A program made the position numbers and the translations under genes. Shown piece after piece: positions 47,766-59,720 of a DNA stretch of 64,000 nt. The DNA lies in assembly GCA_013368375.1 (NCBI GenBank), contig JAACJP010000001.1, forward strand, positions 1,612,001 through 1,676,000, read 5' to 3'. Position 1 is the stretch's first letter; each line of letters opens with the position of its first letter. The notes under the pieces were generated by a model. It saw only the letters and a program-made list of their open reading frames with translations, did not search any database and was not told where the DNA came from. The DNA is from Tricholomella constricta. Its lineage: Eukaryota > Basidiomycota > Agaricomycetes > Agaricales > Lyophyllaceae.

Positions 47766-50700
47766 ATGGCTTCACAAGTCGTTAACAAGCGCGAACAAGA
47801 TGATGTAGACGCAGAGCGTTGTTCGAAACGCACAAGACTGGAGGAACCGCAGCCAGCCGACGACTCGGCATTGGAAAGCCCAGCTCAAGCTATCGACAAG
47901 GCTACTGAACACCAGCATGTTCTGCCACCCAGCCATGCTCTCCTCGGCATTCCGCTGCCAGTTGTATCCGAGGACGAACCAATGAACTTCTTGGAAAGCG
48001 ACGTCGGTATCTCAGAGTACATTGGACGCGGTGTACCGAAAATTGAGGGCATCATCAAGCAACGGTGAGCTGCATTTTACAGTTTTACGGTCACTGGTGT
48101 GACTATCTATGTGTCTGTAGGTTTACAGATTTCCTGGTATATGAGATCGACCAGGACAGTAATGTGATCCACATCAAGTCCCTTGAAAAACCTGAATCTC
48201 CCAAAGAGGAGCCCGTGTCGAAGGCCGAGTCAATCAAACCTACCGAAGAAGATGTCGTCATGCAAGAGGCAGAAGAGACAGCCACCGCAAAAATCACGGA
48301 GGTCAAAGAAGTGAAGGAACCAGAGGTCGTTGAACCTGAAGCCAGCGCTAAAGGCAAGGCGAAAGATAACGAACCATGGCCGGGACACTTTACGGCAACC
48401 CTTTCCTCCTTTCTATCCAAGAACACGATCGAAGAAATCAAGAAAATGTATCTTGAAGGGCCAGAGCCCCCAAGAGTCAGTGACAGTGGTTGGGGAAGTC
48501 GCCCTCCCCGTCTTGAAGGCGCATCGGATGACGCCAATGTGATCCCGGAGCCTGTCCAGGAAGAGCCAGAGAAGGTCCAAAAAGGTAGGCGCGGAAAAGA
48601 TAGAGGTCGCGGTGGTAGAGGCGGCCGTGGTGGCCGTGGTGGTCGCGGTGGGCCGGGCGGAAGTGGCAGGGAAGACACCAGGAAGGTTTTATCGGATGTC
48701 TGTGTCCCGCTGTGTCTATACTCCTTGCCCTTGATAATGAAATCTGATTAATTCAATAGCCCATCGCATCCAAGGAAACTCGTACTGCTCTGCATCAAGC
48801 TGTTCGTGAACTTTTCAGTGGAAAGTTAGACACCGAAACAGACGCATCTGCTCTCGCTTCTGATGAGGGTTCTCGTATCATCATCAAATGGGGAAGGAGA
48901 GGAGCTGGACGCGGTGGCGCAAGAGGTGGAAGAGGTCTGCTCTTTTCCAAAACAACTATCCTTCAATTTGCTGATTGATTTATATTCAGGCGGTGCCAGT
49001 GGGGACCGTGCTCCCCGCGGAACATATCCTCCTTATATCCACTTTACTCTACAGAAGACCAACCGCGACACACAGGATGCATTGGGTCACCTTGCACGGA
49101 GCCTTCGCGTCAGCGTCAAAGACCTGTCTGTTGCGGGCACGAAAGACAAGCGCGGCGTCACTGTCCAGCGGGTATCTCTAAAGCGTGGGGGCAAGTCCGT
49201 GGAAGATGTTTGGCGACTTGTTAACTGTCAAAATGGACGTCGTAGCCCTCGCGATGCTGTGACGCAGCGGGGAGAACGAGGCATCAGAATTGCTGACCTC
49301 AACTATCGAAAGGCTGGTTTGGAACTGGGAATGCTCAAAGGGAATGCGTTTGTGATCACCCTCCGGTACGACCATAATATTCAAATCACCTGGGAGCGAC
49401 CTTGCTCAATTCATCTGGCAAGCAGAAGCGTCAAGGTAGATTCTATAGAGACATTACACACCGCTTTGAATATCGTCAAAACCAAAGGATTCATTAACTA
49501 CTATGGTATGATATGATGTATTCCTTCCTTGATATACGCTGATACCAGCATGCTTGTCAGGCATGCAACGCTTTGGAACTGCGTCGGTCCCCACCCACTC
49601 CATCGGCCTCGCTCTCTTGAAGTCGGAATGGCAGAAGGCAATCGACATGATCCTGCAGACGAGACACGGGGAGCATCCAGACGTTACTCGTGCCCGAGAC
49701 GCATGGCTGGTGGACGGCGATCTCGATAAAGCTTTGGAGCTGATGCCGAGGCGTGTGGTCGCAGAGCGTTGTATCTTGGAGAGCTTCAAGAAGCAGGGCG
49801 GTGATACGCGCAATGCAATGGGTGCCCTTTCTACGGTACGAACATGCATATGTCATTTTCTTTGCTCTTTCTTAAACCTCTTCATAGATCCCTAGAAACC
49901 TTCGACTGATGTACATCCACGCGTACCAATCATACGTGTGGAATGCCATCGTTTCGGAACGTATTCGCACCTATGGCGCTGACAAGCCCGTGGTCGGGGA
50001 TCTCGTCTTCGAAGCCGCACCAGAAGCCGATCAAAAGATGGTAATCGATGGGGAGGAGGCTACTGAAGACAAGGATGATGAGGCTGAGGTCGAGGCAGAA
50101 GGTTCGCACCTAATTACCTTTGAAAACCAAACCTCTCTTAACTATGTATTGCTAGAAGAAGGTTCATATCGCCACCGTAAAAAGACACGAAAACCTTACG
50201 TCGCACCTCGCATAAAGACATTGACGGAGGGGGACTTGGATAAGCACACCATTTTTGACGTGATAATGCCGCTTCCTGGCACGGATGTTGCATATCCCGG
50301 AGGCCCGCTGGGAAATAAGTACAGGGAGTACCTTCGAATGGACGGCTTAGATCCTGATAACTTCGTCCGGAAGCAAAGGTGTGACTTGTCGCTGGGGAGT
50401 AGATGTATGTGTGTGTCAACAGTTGACTGGCTTCTTTCTACAGGGATTACACTCTCAATGGCTCTTATCGAGCAATTCTTCATCTTCCCAAAGAACTGTC
50501 CTGGTCTGTCCTACGGTATACCGACCCGGACGTCGCTCTGGCGCAAGCGGATGAGGATAAATTACTTGGCTTCGATCCGCCTGTCGTTGTAGAGGACGGA
50601 AAGTTCATGGCTCTCCAGATCAATATCGCGCTGGGGACAGCATCCTATGCTACCATGGCGTTGCGAGAGATTACTAAAACGGAAACAAGCTCACACTTCC

Positions 50701-50810
50701 AGACTGGTCTCACGAATGCTGCAGAAGACCAAAAATATCGAGGAGTCGAATCTGGGGCAATTGTTGACGAGGAAGTCGAAGAAGCTGAGGCTGTGGTGGC
50801 CGAAGAATGA
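47766..50810 (+). CDS. PUS7: tRNA/mRNA pseudouridine synthase Pus7 (TruD family)
   Basis: Converts specific uridines to pseudouridine in tRNA, mRNA and U2 snRNA. The N-terminus is acidic/disordered (KREQDDVDAERCSKRTRLEE), then SEYIGRGVPKIEGIIKQR and RFTDFLVYEIDQDSNVIHIK open the TruD fold. The catalytic loop reads VKDLSVAGTKDKRGVTVQRV with the active Asp. Further blocks are LGMLKGNAFVITLR, FINYYGMQRFGT, RNLRLMYIHAYQSYVWNAIV, FDVIMPLPGTDVAYPGG and RDYTLNGSYRAIL-like text across the last intron. Two RGG-type stretches (about 48590-48670 and near 48900-48940) sit in insertions and may help RNA binding. The C-terminus is acidic. Complete, with seven or eight short introns. Confidence 0.93.
48590..48675 (+). 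repeat. RGG/GGR low-complexity repeat within PUS7
   Basis: Imperfect CGTGGTGGC-type repeat encoding alternating Arg-Gly-Gly. It lies in a surface insertion of Pus7, not in the catalytic core. RGG tracts often bind RNA and are targets of arginine methylation (family knowledge). Confidence 0.75.
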
Positions 50811-51069
50811 GTGGGAACGATAGTAGTTGAACTGCACCAATAAAAAGAGCGGGATTTGTACAACACGTAGAGCGGATTGCAATATTAGCCTAAACGGTCG
50901 CGGGACTTCGTTGGGCTGGACTCTCAGCGACTGAGTGCACACAACGGTCACATCTATCGACTATCTTTCATGCTATAAATCACAACGTCCGACTCCATCT
51001 TTCTTCCGACATTCTCCCTTCGACTTGCTTATTTACCGCTGGCACATCGAGCCCAACTTTACCACCAAC

Positions 51070-52891
51070 ATGGCTCGCGTGGAGACCATTGTCTTTCTCT
51101 CTCTGGTACTTGACCTGTTCGCATTTACCATACCCCTCCCTCTCTTTCCGCGTCTAATTGAATGGTACACTCTGGTGAGTGACCTAGGTCTGTGGTCCCC
51201 ACAGCTCTAAACCGGGCCGGCTTCTTTTGAAATGCACAGCGAGAAACCTCAGATCCTTCGGGGTTTTTGTCACGGACATTGCAATCTGTCTCCTTCGTCA
51301 GGAGTCTCTTCTACAAGTCAAGCGCGCATTCGCAAAGATGGGACGTGGTTCTACTTGGTGGGTAATGCCATTTTAATACGGGTGCTGAATCTGGAAGCAT
51401 TATCTATGCACAGGCGGGCTAATGGGGTCTGTATTCTCGTGAGTCCCCTATTATACATAGTTCCATCTCGGTAGCCTCACGAACGGGACAGCACACTGCA
51501 ATTTTTTGTGTCGCCGAAGATTGGTTCACTGTCCGATAAATATGGACGGAAGCGTGTCCTTCTCGTCACGATGATTGGAAACATCATGTCCGCTATTGTG
51601 TGCGTCATGTCCTGGTCGAAGTGCATTGAGGCTCACAGATACTAGATGGACGCAATCCACGACCTTCGCGTCATATATGCTCTCAAGGGTGATCGGTGGC
51701 CTAAGTGAAGGCAACGTGCAACTTGCAATGTCCGTCCCTATATCTCAACTCATCAGGCACTGACCTGATAAATGTGCTGGACAGTGCAATTCTCTCCGAT
51801 GTCAGCACCCCCGCTAACCGTTCGAAAGCTCTCGCCCACGTCGGCATCGCATTCGCCATCTGTTTCTGCATTGGACCCCCAATCGGAGCCTATTTTGCTT
51901 CGCGCCCACTCCCTCACTCCATGGACTCCTGGGGTCCAGAACTCAATGTTTACGCGGCGCCTGCCTTTCTCACTCTGATACTTCTCGTGGCTGAGACTGT
52001 CTTCTTGATGCTTTTCCTGCCAGAAACACGGGGCAGAGGTCACACCGTCGATCAAGGAAAAGAACAGCCCGAGAGTCCATCAACCACGCCCCACGCAACG
52101 ATCAACGGGGGCGCTTCCAATGGTTCCCCAAAACTACCTCGCAAATTTAGCGTTGAACAGCGGATAGAAACCCTCAAATCTCTCCGTCGGCTCCATTTCC
52201 AATTCCTCGGCATATTTTCTGGAATGGAATTTACTCTGACCTTTTTGACTTTCGACTGTGAGTGAGGGCCATCTCCAGAAATGCAACCCACTGAGATGGC
52301 CAACGTAGTGCTTGATTGGAATAATAAACAAAACGGCATGCTGATTGGTTCCATCGGCATAATCAGCGCCCTCCTTCAGGGTGGCTATGTTCGCCGCGCC
52401 ACGTCGAAAATCGGCGAGGGCGTCATGGCCCGGCGGGGTGTATCAAGCTGCGCTGCTGGCCTATTCCTGCTGGCCCTGCTCCCCAGGCATGTGACAATGA
52501 ACCCCAAGCTCGCGATAAAACTGCTTCAAGGCGGAGCCGTCTGTCTCGCTTTCACCAGTGCGACAGTGGTCAACTCCCTGACCGCATTGGCGTCCTTACA
52601 ATGCGACGAAGGCGGGTCCGACGATGTTACTGGGAAGCCAATAGAGGAACATCCCCAGTTGGCCAAGGGCAAAGCGCTGGGGCAGTTTAGATCATCAGGT
52701 CAGCTAGGACGGGCAATTGGGCCCCTTCTCGGTATGTGCCTGCTCTTATCCAGATGACCTCACTCAACGGTTCCGCAGCATGTGCCTCATATTGGACGTT
52801 CGGGCCGTCCATCACCTACGGGGTATCAGGTCTGGCTATGCTGACAATATCAGCTGGCATGAAGTCCATAGCAGCAAAGAAATCTTCATAG
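51070..52891 (+). CDS. Major facilitator transporter, MFSD10/TETRAN-like
   Basis: Membrane transporter of the MFS, closest in motif to the MFSD10 (tetracycline-transporter-like) group; substrate unknown. The start MARVETIVFLSLVLDLFAFT leads directly into TM1. After splicing the core reads WDVVLLGGLMGSVFSTLQFF, then the MFS signature SPKIGSLSDKYGRKRVLLVT, ASYMLSRVIGGLSEGNVQLA, ANRSKALAHVGIAFAICFCI and GPPIGAYFASRP. A hydrophilic central loop with GGASNGSPKLPRKFSVEQRI separates the halves, followed by FLGIFSGMEFTLTFLTFD and GMLIGSIGIISALLQGGYVR. The C-terminus is ACASYWTFGPSITYGVSGLA. An apparent frame clash near 51357-51412 is solved by donor CTTG|GTGGGT. Eight or so introns; the gene is intact. 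Confidence 0.85.
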
Positions 52892-53362
52892 TTATAGATC
52901 CATCTGATCTATGATCAATCCAATCCGTTTATCCATCTATCATGAACCATCCAAAACCGGTACCTCACATGAGTCAATGTCAGGAAACGAACGAAGGTGT
53001 TTTATTTGTCGTGCGTGGATAGTGTATGCCGCTCTCAAAGCAGATGTCTAAGGGATAATAATAAAAGCGGGATGGTCCGTCCGAGTGTCCCTTTGCCAAG
53101 TGCGTTGTAACTTGGCCGCATAAATGACAATGGGAGGTATGATTTGAAGGTGTCGGTATCCTCTACACAGGTAAAGATCGAGTTCCAGGAGCTGGTATTT
53201 GTAGCAGGTTTAATCTTGCAGAATCGAAGGGTACCCCATCATGTGTAGCAGACAATGAGTGCAAGTGTGGTGTTACGATGATCAAAGTTTGTGGGGGGTA
53301 TCAGAGGCTGGCTGTATAAAAAAGATATATAGGATGGAGGGAATCAAATTATAACCGCGCAG
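52892..53362. other. Convergent spacer between the MFS and GT32 genes
   Basis: 471 bases between 3' ends. No supported gene or repeat was seen. Confidence 0.5.
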
Positions 53363-55044
53363 CTATGAGTCCCACGAAACCAGAGGACGAGATGCACTGC
53401 GCGATCGCGAGGAGCCACCACTGCTGCTGCTACTGCTGCTGCTGGATTGCCGGCGAGAATGGACATCTTGGAAATCTACCAGATGAGAGTCTTGTGAGGC
53501 GCGGGAGCTTGAGGCTAGCTCGGAAGGATATAGACTCGCGTCTTCACGCAAATCGCCAACGCTTTCCAAATCAGTATGGAAGCTTGCCTTCTCAGGTGGC
53601 AACTGAGAGGCGCGCGAGATAGAGCTTGACGATGGTATCCGAGAAGGTAAAGGGGCTTGAGTTAGCTCTATGTCCGGTGCTTGCGTAAAGATAGCAGGGA
53701 GGAAGAACAAGACACCTCGGCTGCGTTGTCGCCTGGATCGCAGAGAAGTACGCGGAATATGTTCTCGGTTATTGGTGGAAGTAATCCTGTTTCGCAGTCG
53801 GTGAAACGCTGCGACTATGGGGCTGCCGGTGCGACCAGCATAAGAGTCGGGGACAATGGAGGCCTCAGACAAGGATGGCGACGAAGGTGCCACATCGTCG
53901 AATGGAAGATGAAGGACGCCATCAATAGAGGAACGAGACGTACTCCCATCTGGTGATGACGGTTGGGTGGACGACGCAGACCATCCGCCGCGATGAAGGT
54001 GCCAACGGCCAGAATGTTGACTCAGTCGAGGGAGAAGGACGTCGTAGCCACCGATCCTCCTCAGATTGTACCTCCTCTGTCTGTTGCCAGGTAATCGGAT
54101 AATCCCCACGATCAGCACAGCCAACCCAACCCACATCAAGCCCTTTCCCCATGTTCCTAAAAAGCCGATGAAAGCCGCATCGTCCGCGTGCCAGCTGCTC
54201 CCGTAGAAATGCGTAAAGAATGAGTTTGGTGCCTCACCGTCCTTGGCGTTCTTTCCGTACAGAGACTTGGGTAAGATGCGTATGTCATGAACTGATGTGG
54301 TGGCGTGAGAGGAGGTGTAGAGACCATACTGGGCAGAAAGGAACATGGGACCAGTGGAAAACATGACGGTTGGGTAATTGAGAATCCAGGAGTGGTCGAA
54401 TGTGACGAGGTTGTGAATTGTCTGCTCCAATAGCGGATGGCGCTTCTCTGCAAACATGAGGTCATTGGAGACGCCCACGGGGATAGTTTTGGGCAGAATG
54501 ACGGGATATATGAGGAGTGGGTCCATTGGGCGGATACAGCCGATATCGAGGTCCATGTATACTCCGCCGTAGTGGTAAAGCACGAAATAACGAATAGCAT
54601 CGGCGCGCTGGATAGGGTAGGTATAACCGTCGAAATTCTCAAGGAACCATGGGTAGTGAGTGGCTATGAATTCGCGAGAGCTTGCATCGGTCCAGAGAAT
54701 GTACTCACTAGTGAAAAGAAAGTGAGTGGCAGTTACGAGAAAGTTGGTTGAACGCACTAGTCTGGCATCATTTCCCTACACGCCTCTGAAATGCCCTTCC
54801 AACGAGCAGGCAGAACGTCAGTCTTCCAGGTCTGATGGAGGATGCGGGGTATGCGTTCGACTTGGCCATGCTCTGTTGCATTCCAACGGGTCTGGTTAGC
54901 GAGAATTGGGACCTCAAGTTCGGATAAATAGGCGTCGGGGTCGATGGCGAGGTAGTAGGTTACAGAAGAGAGAACGACGACAGTCCCGACGAGAAAAAGA
55001 GCGAGAATGGTTAGACATGTGTAGAGAATGCGGCGGCGGTTCAT
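53363..55044 (-). CDS. SUR1: Inositolphosphoceramide mannosyltransferase (GT32, Sur1/Csh1-like)
   Basis: Adds mannose from GDP-mannose to inositolphosphoceramide in the Golgi. Two exons (55044-54758, 54707-53363) give 543 residues. The start MNRRRILYTCLTILALFLVG is a basic residue plus signal-anchor helix; an in-frame ATG 47 codons upstream (55185) would add a second hydrophobic stretch and is less likely. The GT32 domain shows IPRILHQTWKTDVLPARWKG, WTDASSREFIATHYPWFLEN, RADAIRYFVLYHYGGVYMDL with the DLD metal-binding motif, and PVGVSNDLMFAEKRHPLLEQ. After the catalytic part comes a second helix, WGKGLMWVGLAVLIVGIIRL, then about 220 residues of Ser/Arg-rich disordered tail ending in poly-Ser. 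Yeast homologues lack such a long tail. Confidence 0.9.
53416..53446. repeat. CTG/CAG triplet tract encoding poly-Ser in the GT32 tail
   Basis: Near-perfect triplet run on the minus strand (AGC-type codons) encoding about nine Ser residues near the C-terminus. Typical of slippage in disordered tails. Confidence 0.7.
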
Positions 55045-55313
55045 GAGGGAGATGGGAGGAAAAGAAGGGAGAGATCCCACCAGCGGCCCTGGTATAAAAT
55101 TAAATAGAATCCAAACCAAACCCAAACAAATTATCACTCGGACTTGATGATAACCGCAGCATCCGTTCCTCCGCAGCCATCGCATTATCTATCTCTCTTC
55201 ACAGCTTCCACACATACATTGTCGGCTACAACTAAGACATGCCTGCTCACCGTCGGGCCCAGGTAATCATCTCCGTCAGCATCATCGGCGTCAATCGTTG
55301 AGCGCACATGTGA

Positions 55314-56909
55314 TCAGACCCCAGTTGGCCGCATCTTTGTCGCAAAAATACCTTCCACATGACGGTCCAGCACTCGCAGTGATTCTGCTATAGACACTTC
55401 CTCCCAGGCGTCCCCAATTTTCCCAAGCCCTCCAAGTGCGACCTCCCAGTCTCGTCGGGACCAGTCTTGTCCTCGCCGTGCTCCACCGGAATATGGCTTC
55501 CTGAGAAACACTTCCACCCCCGGACTTGTCGCAGGAATCTTCTTCTTGTCACCCAGATATTCTAGAATATCAGCCACCTTCCATTCCGTGTAGTTCTGTC
55601 TTTGCCTCTGCCATTGTGGCGCATACCGAGATGCTGAGGTACCATCATCAGTCTGCTGACTCTGATGAATCTCCGGGCCTCCCACTCGCCCAACAAGCTC
55701 AACCAACAATCTCGTAAAGTGTTCGATGACTTGGATATGAAGGAGATCGAGGGGATGGCTGGGTTGGGACTTGTCGGCTACCGACGCGTCATCATCGACC
55801 ATCATCATGTTATCGTCGTCGTCCGCTGCCAGAGGCAGTGCAATCATGTTGCTCTTTGGATCCGTGTAACTGATTCGGTACGTCCCAAAAGGACGCAGAT
55901 TGATACCATACTCCCCAAAGATCAAGCAGGCGATCTCCCGACTGCTCCAATTTCGAGTGGGAGAAATTGTTGGTATTCCTATGGTCGTCGGATGACAGAG
56001 TGAGATTGGGCGACGCCCAGTAGAATAAAGATCCCGTACCAGCCATAGTATTCTCTGCCTCAATACACAGATTTTTGTCCCCGCTGCAAAGGAATGTTCG
56101 CCGGCCACGCCGGAAGTAAAGACAGCAGTCCAGAATAAGTGCGTCATTCATCCGCTCAGTTCCAAAGTCCTGCGCTTCCCGTCAGTTTGTGCCTCATATA
56201 AGCTATATAAAGTAAGACTGACCTCTCCAGGTACTCTTATCTTCCAATTTCCTGATGCCTTGCATGTTTCTTCGTTCGCCTGCCCCTTGACCATCTTTCG
56301 CTCTTTGACCTTTTTCAAAAGCCACGCCGAGGCGCGTCGCGCGAACCATGCAAGTCCGTTGCGATTTTTTTGCCTGTATAAATTACTGAGAAATCGAAAT
56401 AAACAGAAACGGGAAATCAGGCGCACCCGTCGAGTTCATAGATTACAGCACCCGGTATCACGACGACCACAGGCAGCGACTGCCTTTCAGCTTCTTCCAC
56501 AAATTGCGTTATAACGTCAAAATGGTGGATGAGGATATTCGTGTCGAGAACGAGGAAGGTTGAGCTCTCCGAGAGCGGCGCCTAGAGACAGGACAATGGT
56601 GAGTCCATGGCATTCGGTTAGATCAACATGATAACTGATCCGTGGGCGTGATTCATGATACGAGATGCATACTCACTTGCATCTCGACATCCTCGTTAGC
56701 GATTTGATCGATTCTTTGAAGAGTGGCATGGAGGTGGGCGTCCTGCGGATTCGGATCTGAAGAGTCCGCGTCAGGACTTCGATCCACGGTACAACGGGAA
56801 AGCGCCCCTGGAACTCACTGGCAGGGAATGCGTTGTAGGAACTCGAAGACGACGCTGACGAAGCGCCGTGGTAGAGTTGTGGCCTTGCGATAGACGTCGA
56901 CACAGACAT
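55314..56909 (-). CDS. SWT1: PIN-domain endoribonuclease Swt1
   Basis: RNA endonuclease of nuclear mRNP quality control that works near the TREX and pore-export machinery. Six exons (56909-56819, 56756-56677, 56581-56427, 56373-56223, 56169-56040, 55978-55314) give 423 residues with every phase matching. The PIN domain shows STFLVLDTNILIHHFDVI (first Asp), VIPGAVIYELDGQ (Glu), RNGLAWFARRASAWLLKKVK, TERMNDALILDCCLYFRRG (Asp) and FLCSGDKNLCIEAE (Asp). All catalytic acids are present. The C-terminal helical region reads SSREIACLIFGEYGINLRPF and LLHIQVIEHFTRLLVELVGR. An acidic/Met-rich insert (ADDDDNMMMVDDDA) lies between them. The domain is spread over four exons, so single frames hide it. Confidence 0.9.
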
Positions 56910-57188
56910 CCTTGCGCTCAGTGGATGAACAAAGGAGAGAAGAAAGGCTGAAAAGATGAAATCTCACATTCAAAACGCAAGTTTCATTGCAATTGTCATA
57001 TTATTCAAAAATGGATGCTATTGCTTGTATCTATAGATGATTGCGGAGGATTACAGATGCAGGGGATGTTGTGTGGTTGAGAAATTTTTAAAAATAAGGT
57101 AGTATGTATGCGTTAGAGACCCTCCAGGAGACCTGTATGTATATACCATGCTGATGCAGTGGGAAGAGAAGAGGCGCGAGCCTGGTAA

Positions 57189-59720
57189 TCATGACGGTGC
57201 AGACAACGGTGATAATGCCAGCTTCTTGAATGGCGGGGTACCGTCGGCCTCACCTGTAATTGTCGAGTCATTCTGATCGACCTTACGCTTCGTGCCAGCA
57301 AGCTTAGCTTCGAGCGACGGAGAAAAAGACGGGGACTTCGATTTAGAGTCTCTCAGAGTTGAAGGTGGTGGTGTTGCGCGTAACGATGGTGCCTCAGGGG
57401 TAGTAGAGCGACTTCTTCCTGTAGCAAGTTCGAATCGTAATCGTGCTGCGAGGCTATTCGTCGATGCCAGTGCTTCGGCGTGACATGTCGCATGGTATAC
57501 CTACGAAAGTAAAATGTGTCAGTATTAGCACTTAGACCGCATCACGGAGTACGAACCCGGTCATCCTTCATAACGGCGTTTTTCCAGACCCAGTCCTCGT
57601 TGTCTTCAAAGAATTCCGACTTAAGAGTCTCCTTACATATCGGACATGATACAGGTGTCGCCTCAGCCCCGTTCGGCACCACGACAAACATTGCTCGTAG
57701 CTCAGCATCACGCTTCGCAACCTCAGCAGCGGCGGCAGCCTTCGGATTAAGACGTTGAACACCATCAGCACGACCTTTGCCTTTAGCATTCGTCAAATCA
57801 TGCACCCAATCCTGATTGTCGCGCACATCAGTAAGACCATCGAAAGTGCGTAATGAATCGTACATACCTCTACTCCGATGAACCAGCTCCGGCTATGACC
57901 TCGCCCAATATTCTGATTAGCCTTACGGTTCTGTCTGAAGTGCATGTCGAGATGATCCTCCATGTTCTTCTTCCCGATGATGGTGTCAGCAAAACGAATC
58001 CCGCATTGTTTACATTGAGCAGCCAATTGGTCGTACAAGAACTCTACGATTTGGGGTCGTTTCCTGTTCGGGGTGTAAATAAGCATTGGCATCGACGAGA
58101 ATAACAAAAAAAAACGCACCGCGTAATGTCAGCGCTTGTCAGTCTAATCGGCTGTGAAAGAATGGCTTGTCTATAAGCTCTTGAAGCTTCCCGCTCGAGA
58201 GTATCATTCTCGACAATTTCCTGCTTCGCCGCTTCTTCCTTGGCAGTTGCGCCGGCACCTTGAGGAGTTCCGCTCGCAGATACTACACCAGCCTTGAGGA
58301 GCGTAGAAAGAAGATTTGCGATTTCGGGTGGAGGAGCGAGCGCCGGTGTGGGGGTGGAGGTTGAAGGTGGAACAATAGAGGTATGTGAGCCTTCGCCTTT
58401 CACGCCATCAGTAGGGTAAGGCACATTTGAAGGAAAAGGTGGCTGAGTTGTCGGTTGTGTCGAGTATACCTGTTGCGGTTGCCAGTTGGCATGTGTGACA
58501 GTGGCTGGGGACGGCTGGGGTACTGGGCCTCGAACAAGGCTGCGCAGTTGAGCAAGAATCTGTTGGAGCTCTTCTTGTGATACCCCTGCCTCGACGAGCT
58601 TCCGTAACTAGGAAAGGAATAAGTATACGTAATGGAGTGGTAAAAAGGGGACTTACTTGATGGAGGACATTGACGTGGTTCTGAGATGTCGAGTCGTAGG
58701 GATTAGCTTGCAACGCACGTTCTTTCTGCCCGAGAGTGAATTCCAATTCACTGAGAACCTGCGCTTTTGTAATGTGGCCTGATCCGTTGTAAAAGCCAGA
58801 GGACTACGCAAATGTTATATTGTGTCATTGAAATTGAATCCAGCAATACTCACATTGTGACTTGAGCCGCTATCACCCCAAACACCCCGTTCGATGGCAA
58901 CTTGAGGTGGCACACCAAAAAGCTCTTTGCTCTGAGGATTACCAGTCCGCCAAGTCAAAAGCATCTCCTCCATTTTACTCCGAGTATTTTCGTCGATCTG
59001 GCCGTATGTTTCCAAAAACAAAGGGACAACGAACACTGCAAAAACACGGGCATATGGTTCATACACATTTTTGGAGATGGCATCCAGGAGATAAAACGCG
59101 GGCAACTTCATCCACGGCGGCACCTGAAACAGACGAACCAAAAAAGGAAGTGATGAGTCAGCAATCCGCGGTACGAGAAAAGAAAGTCCGGAAGATGTGA
59201 AGAAAAGAGGAAGGAGAAAATGCAAGCAACAAAAGACTGGATGCAGAGGATCGATCTCTGATGGTTTTCTAATTGCCAGTCGTCTCACTTGTCTGTGCTT
59301 AATGTAGGACTAACTCTAAAATACATGACAAGTGGGCAACACATGTATGGATGATGTGGAGAACACCACCAACGATCATATAAAGCGCCAGTGAAGAGCG
59401 ACCGTAGAGTTGAGAACAAGACTCACCCGCCGAATATGAGCTTCTAAACACTGAGCTACGATTTCCGCATATCGAGAATATTCTTGGGCGAGCATAGAGA
59501 GGTTCTGGATGATAGGTCTGGAGTTGACATTAAGCTCGGACAGGCGGTTGGTGTATTCGCGGCGGAACGACACTGGATCGAGCTGATGGTAGACGGGTGC
59601 CGGTGGGATCGGTGGAGGGGGCTGCTGGTACTGATAAGGATATCCATTGTGAGCGACAGGTTGGGAATAATGGGAGTACGGAGGTTGTCCGTAATGGCTC
59701 TGAGAGGTATAGAGAGACAT
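57189..59720 (-). CDS. PCF11: mRNA cleavage and polyadenylation factor Pcf11
   Basis: Binds the Ser2-phosphorylated CTD of RNA polymerase II and couples 3'-end cleavage to termination. The start MSLYTSQSHYGQPPYSHYSQ leads through a Tyr/Pro/Gln-rich stretch into the CID: FRREYTNRLSELNVNSRPII, QNLSMLAQEYSRYAEIVAQC, PAFYLLDAISKNVYEPYARV and DENTRSKMEEMLLTWRTGNP. Then a helical segment (NVLHQLRKLVEAGVSQEELQ) and a Pro/Thr linker. Two zinc fingers flank the Clp1-binding region: CKQCGIRFADTIIGKKNMED then HLDMHF (C2H2), and VSCPICKETLKSEFFEDNED with HATCHAE after the next intron. Stop at 57189-57191 after LALSPLSAPS. Complete, six or more introns. Confidence 0.92.

Noticed and set aside
48103..48678. 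Pro/Ser-rich frame antisense to PUS7
   Set aside because: It mirrors the RGG repeat and acidic region of PUS7; no start context or family similarity.
51357..51420. Apparent frameshift in the MFS transporter
   Set aside because: Using donor GTGGGT one codon earlier than the obvious GTAATG restores phase and the conserved LLGGLMGSVFS, so the gene is intact.
55810..56151. Separate 113-residue gene antisense to nothing, ending in basic residues
   Set aside because: Its first half is exon 5 of SWT1 read past the donor GTACGG; the second half is shadow frame.
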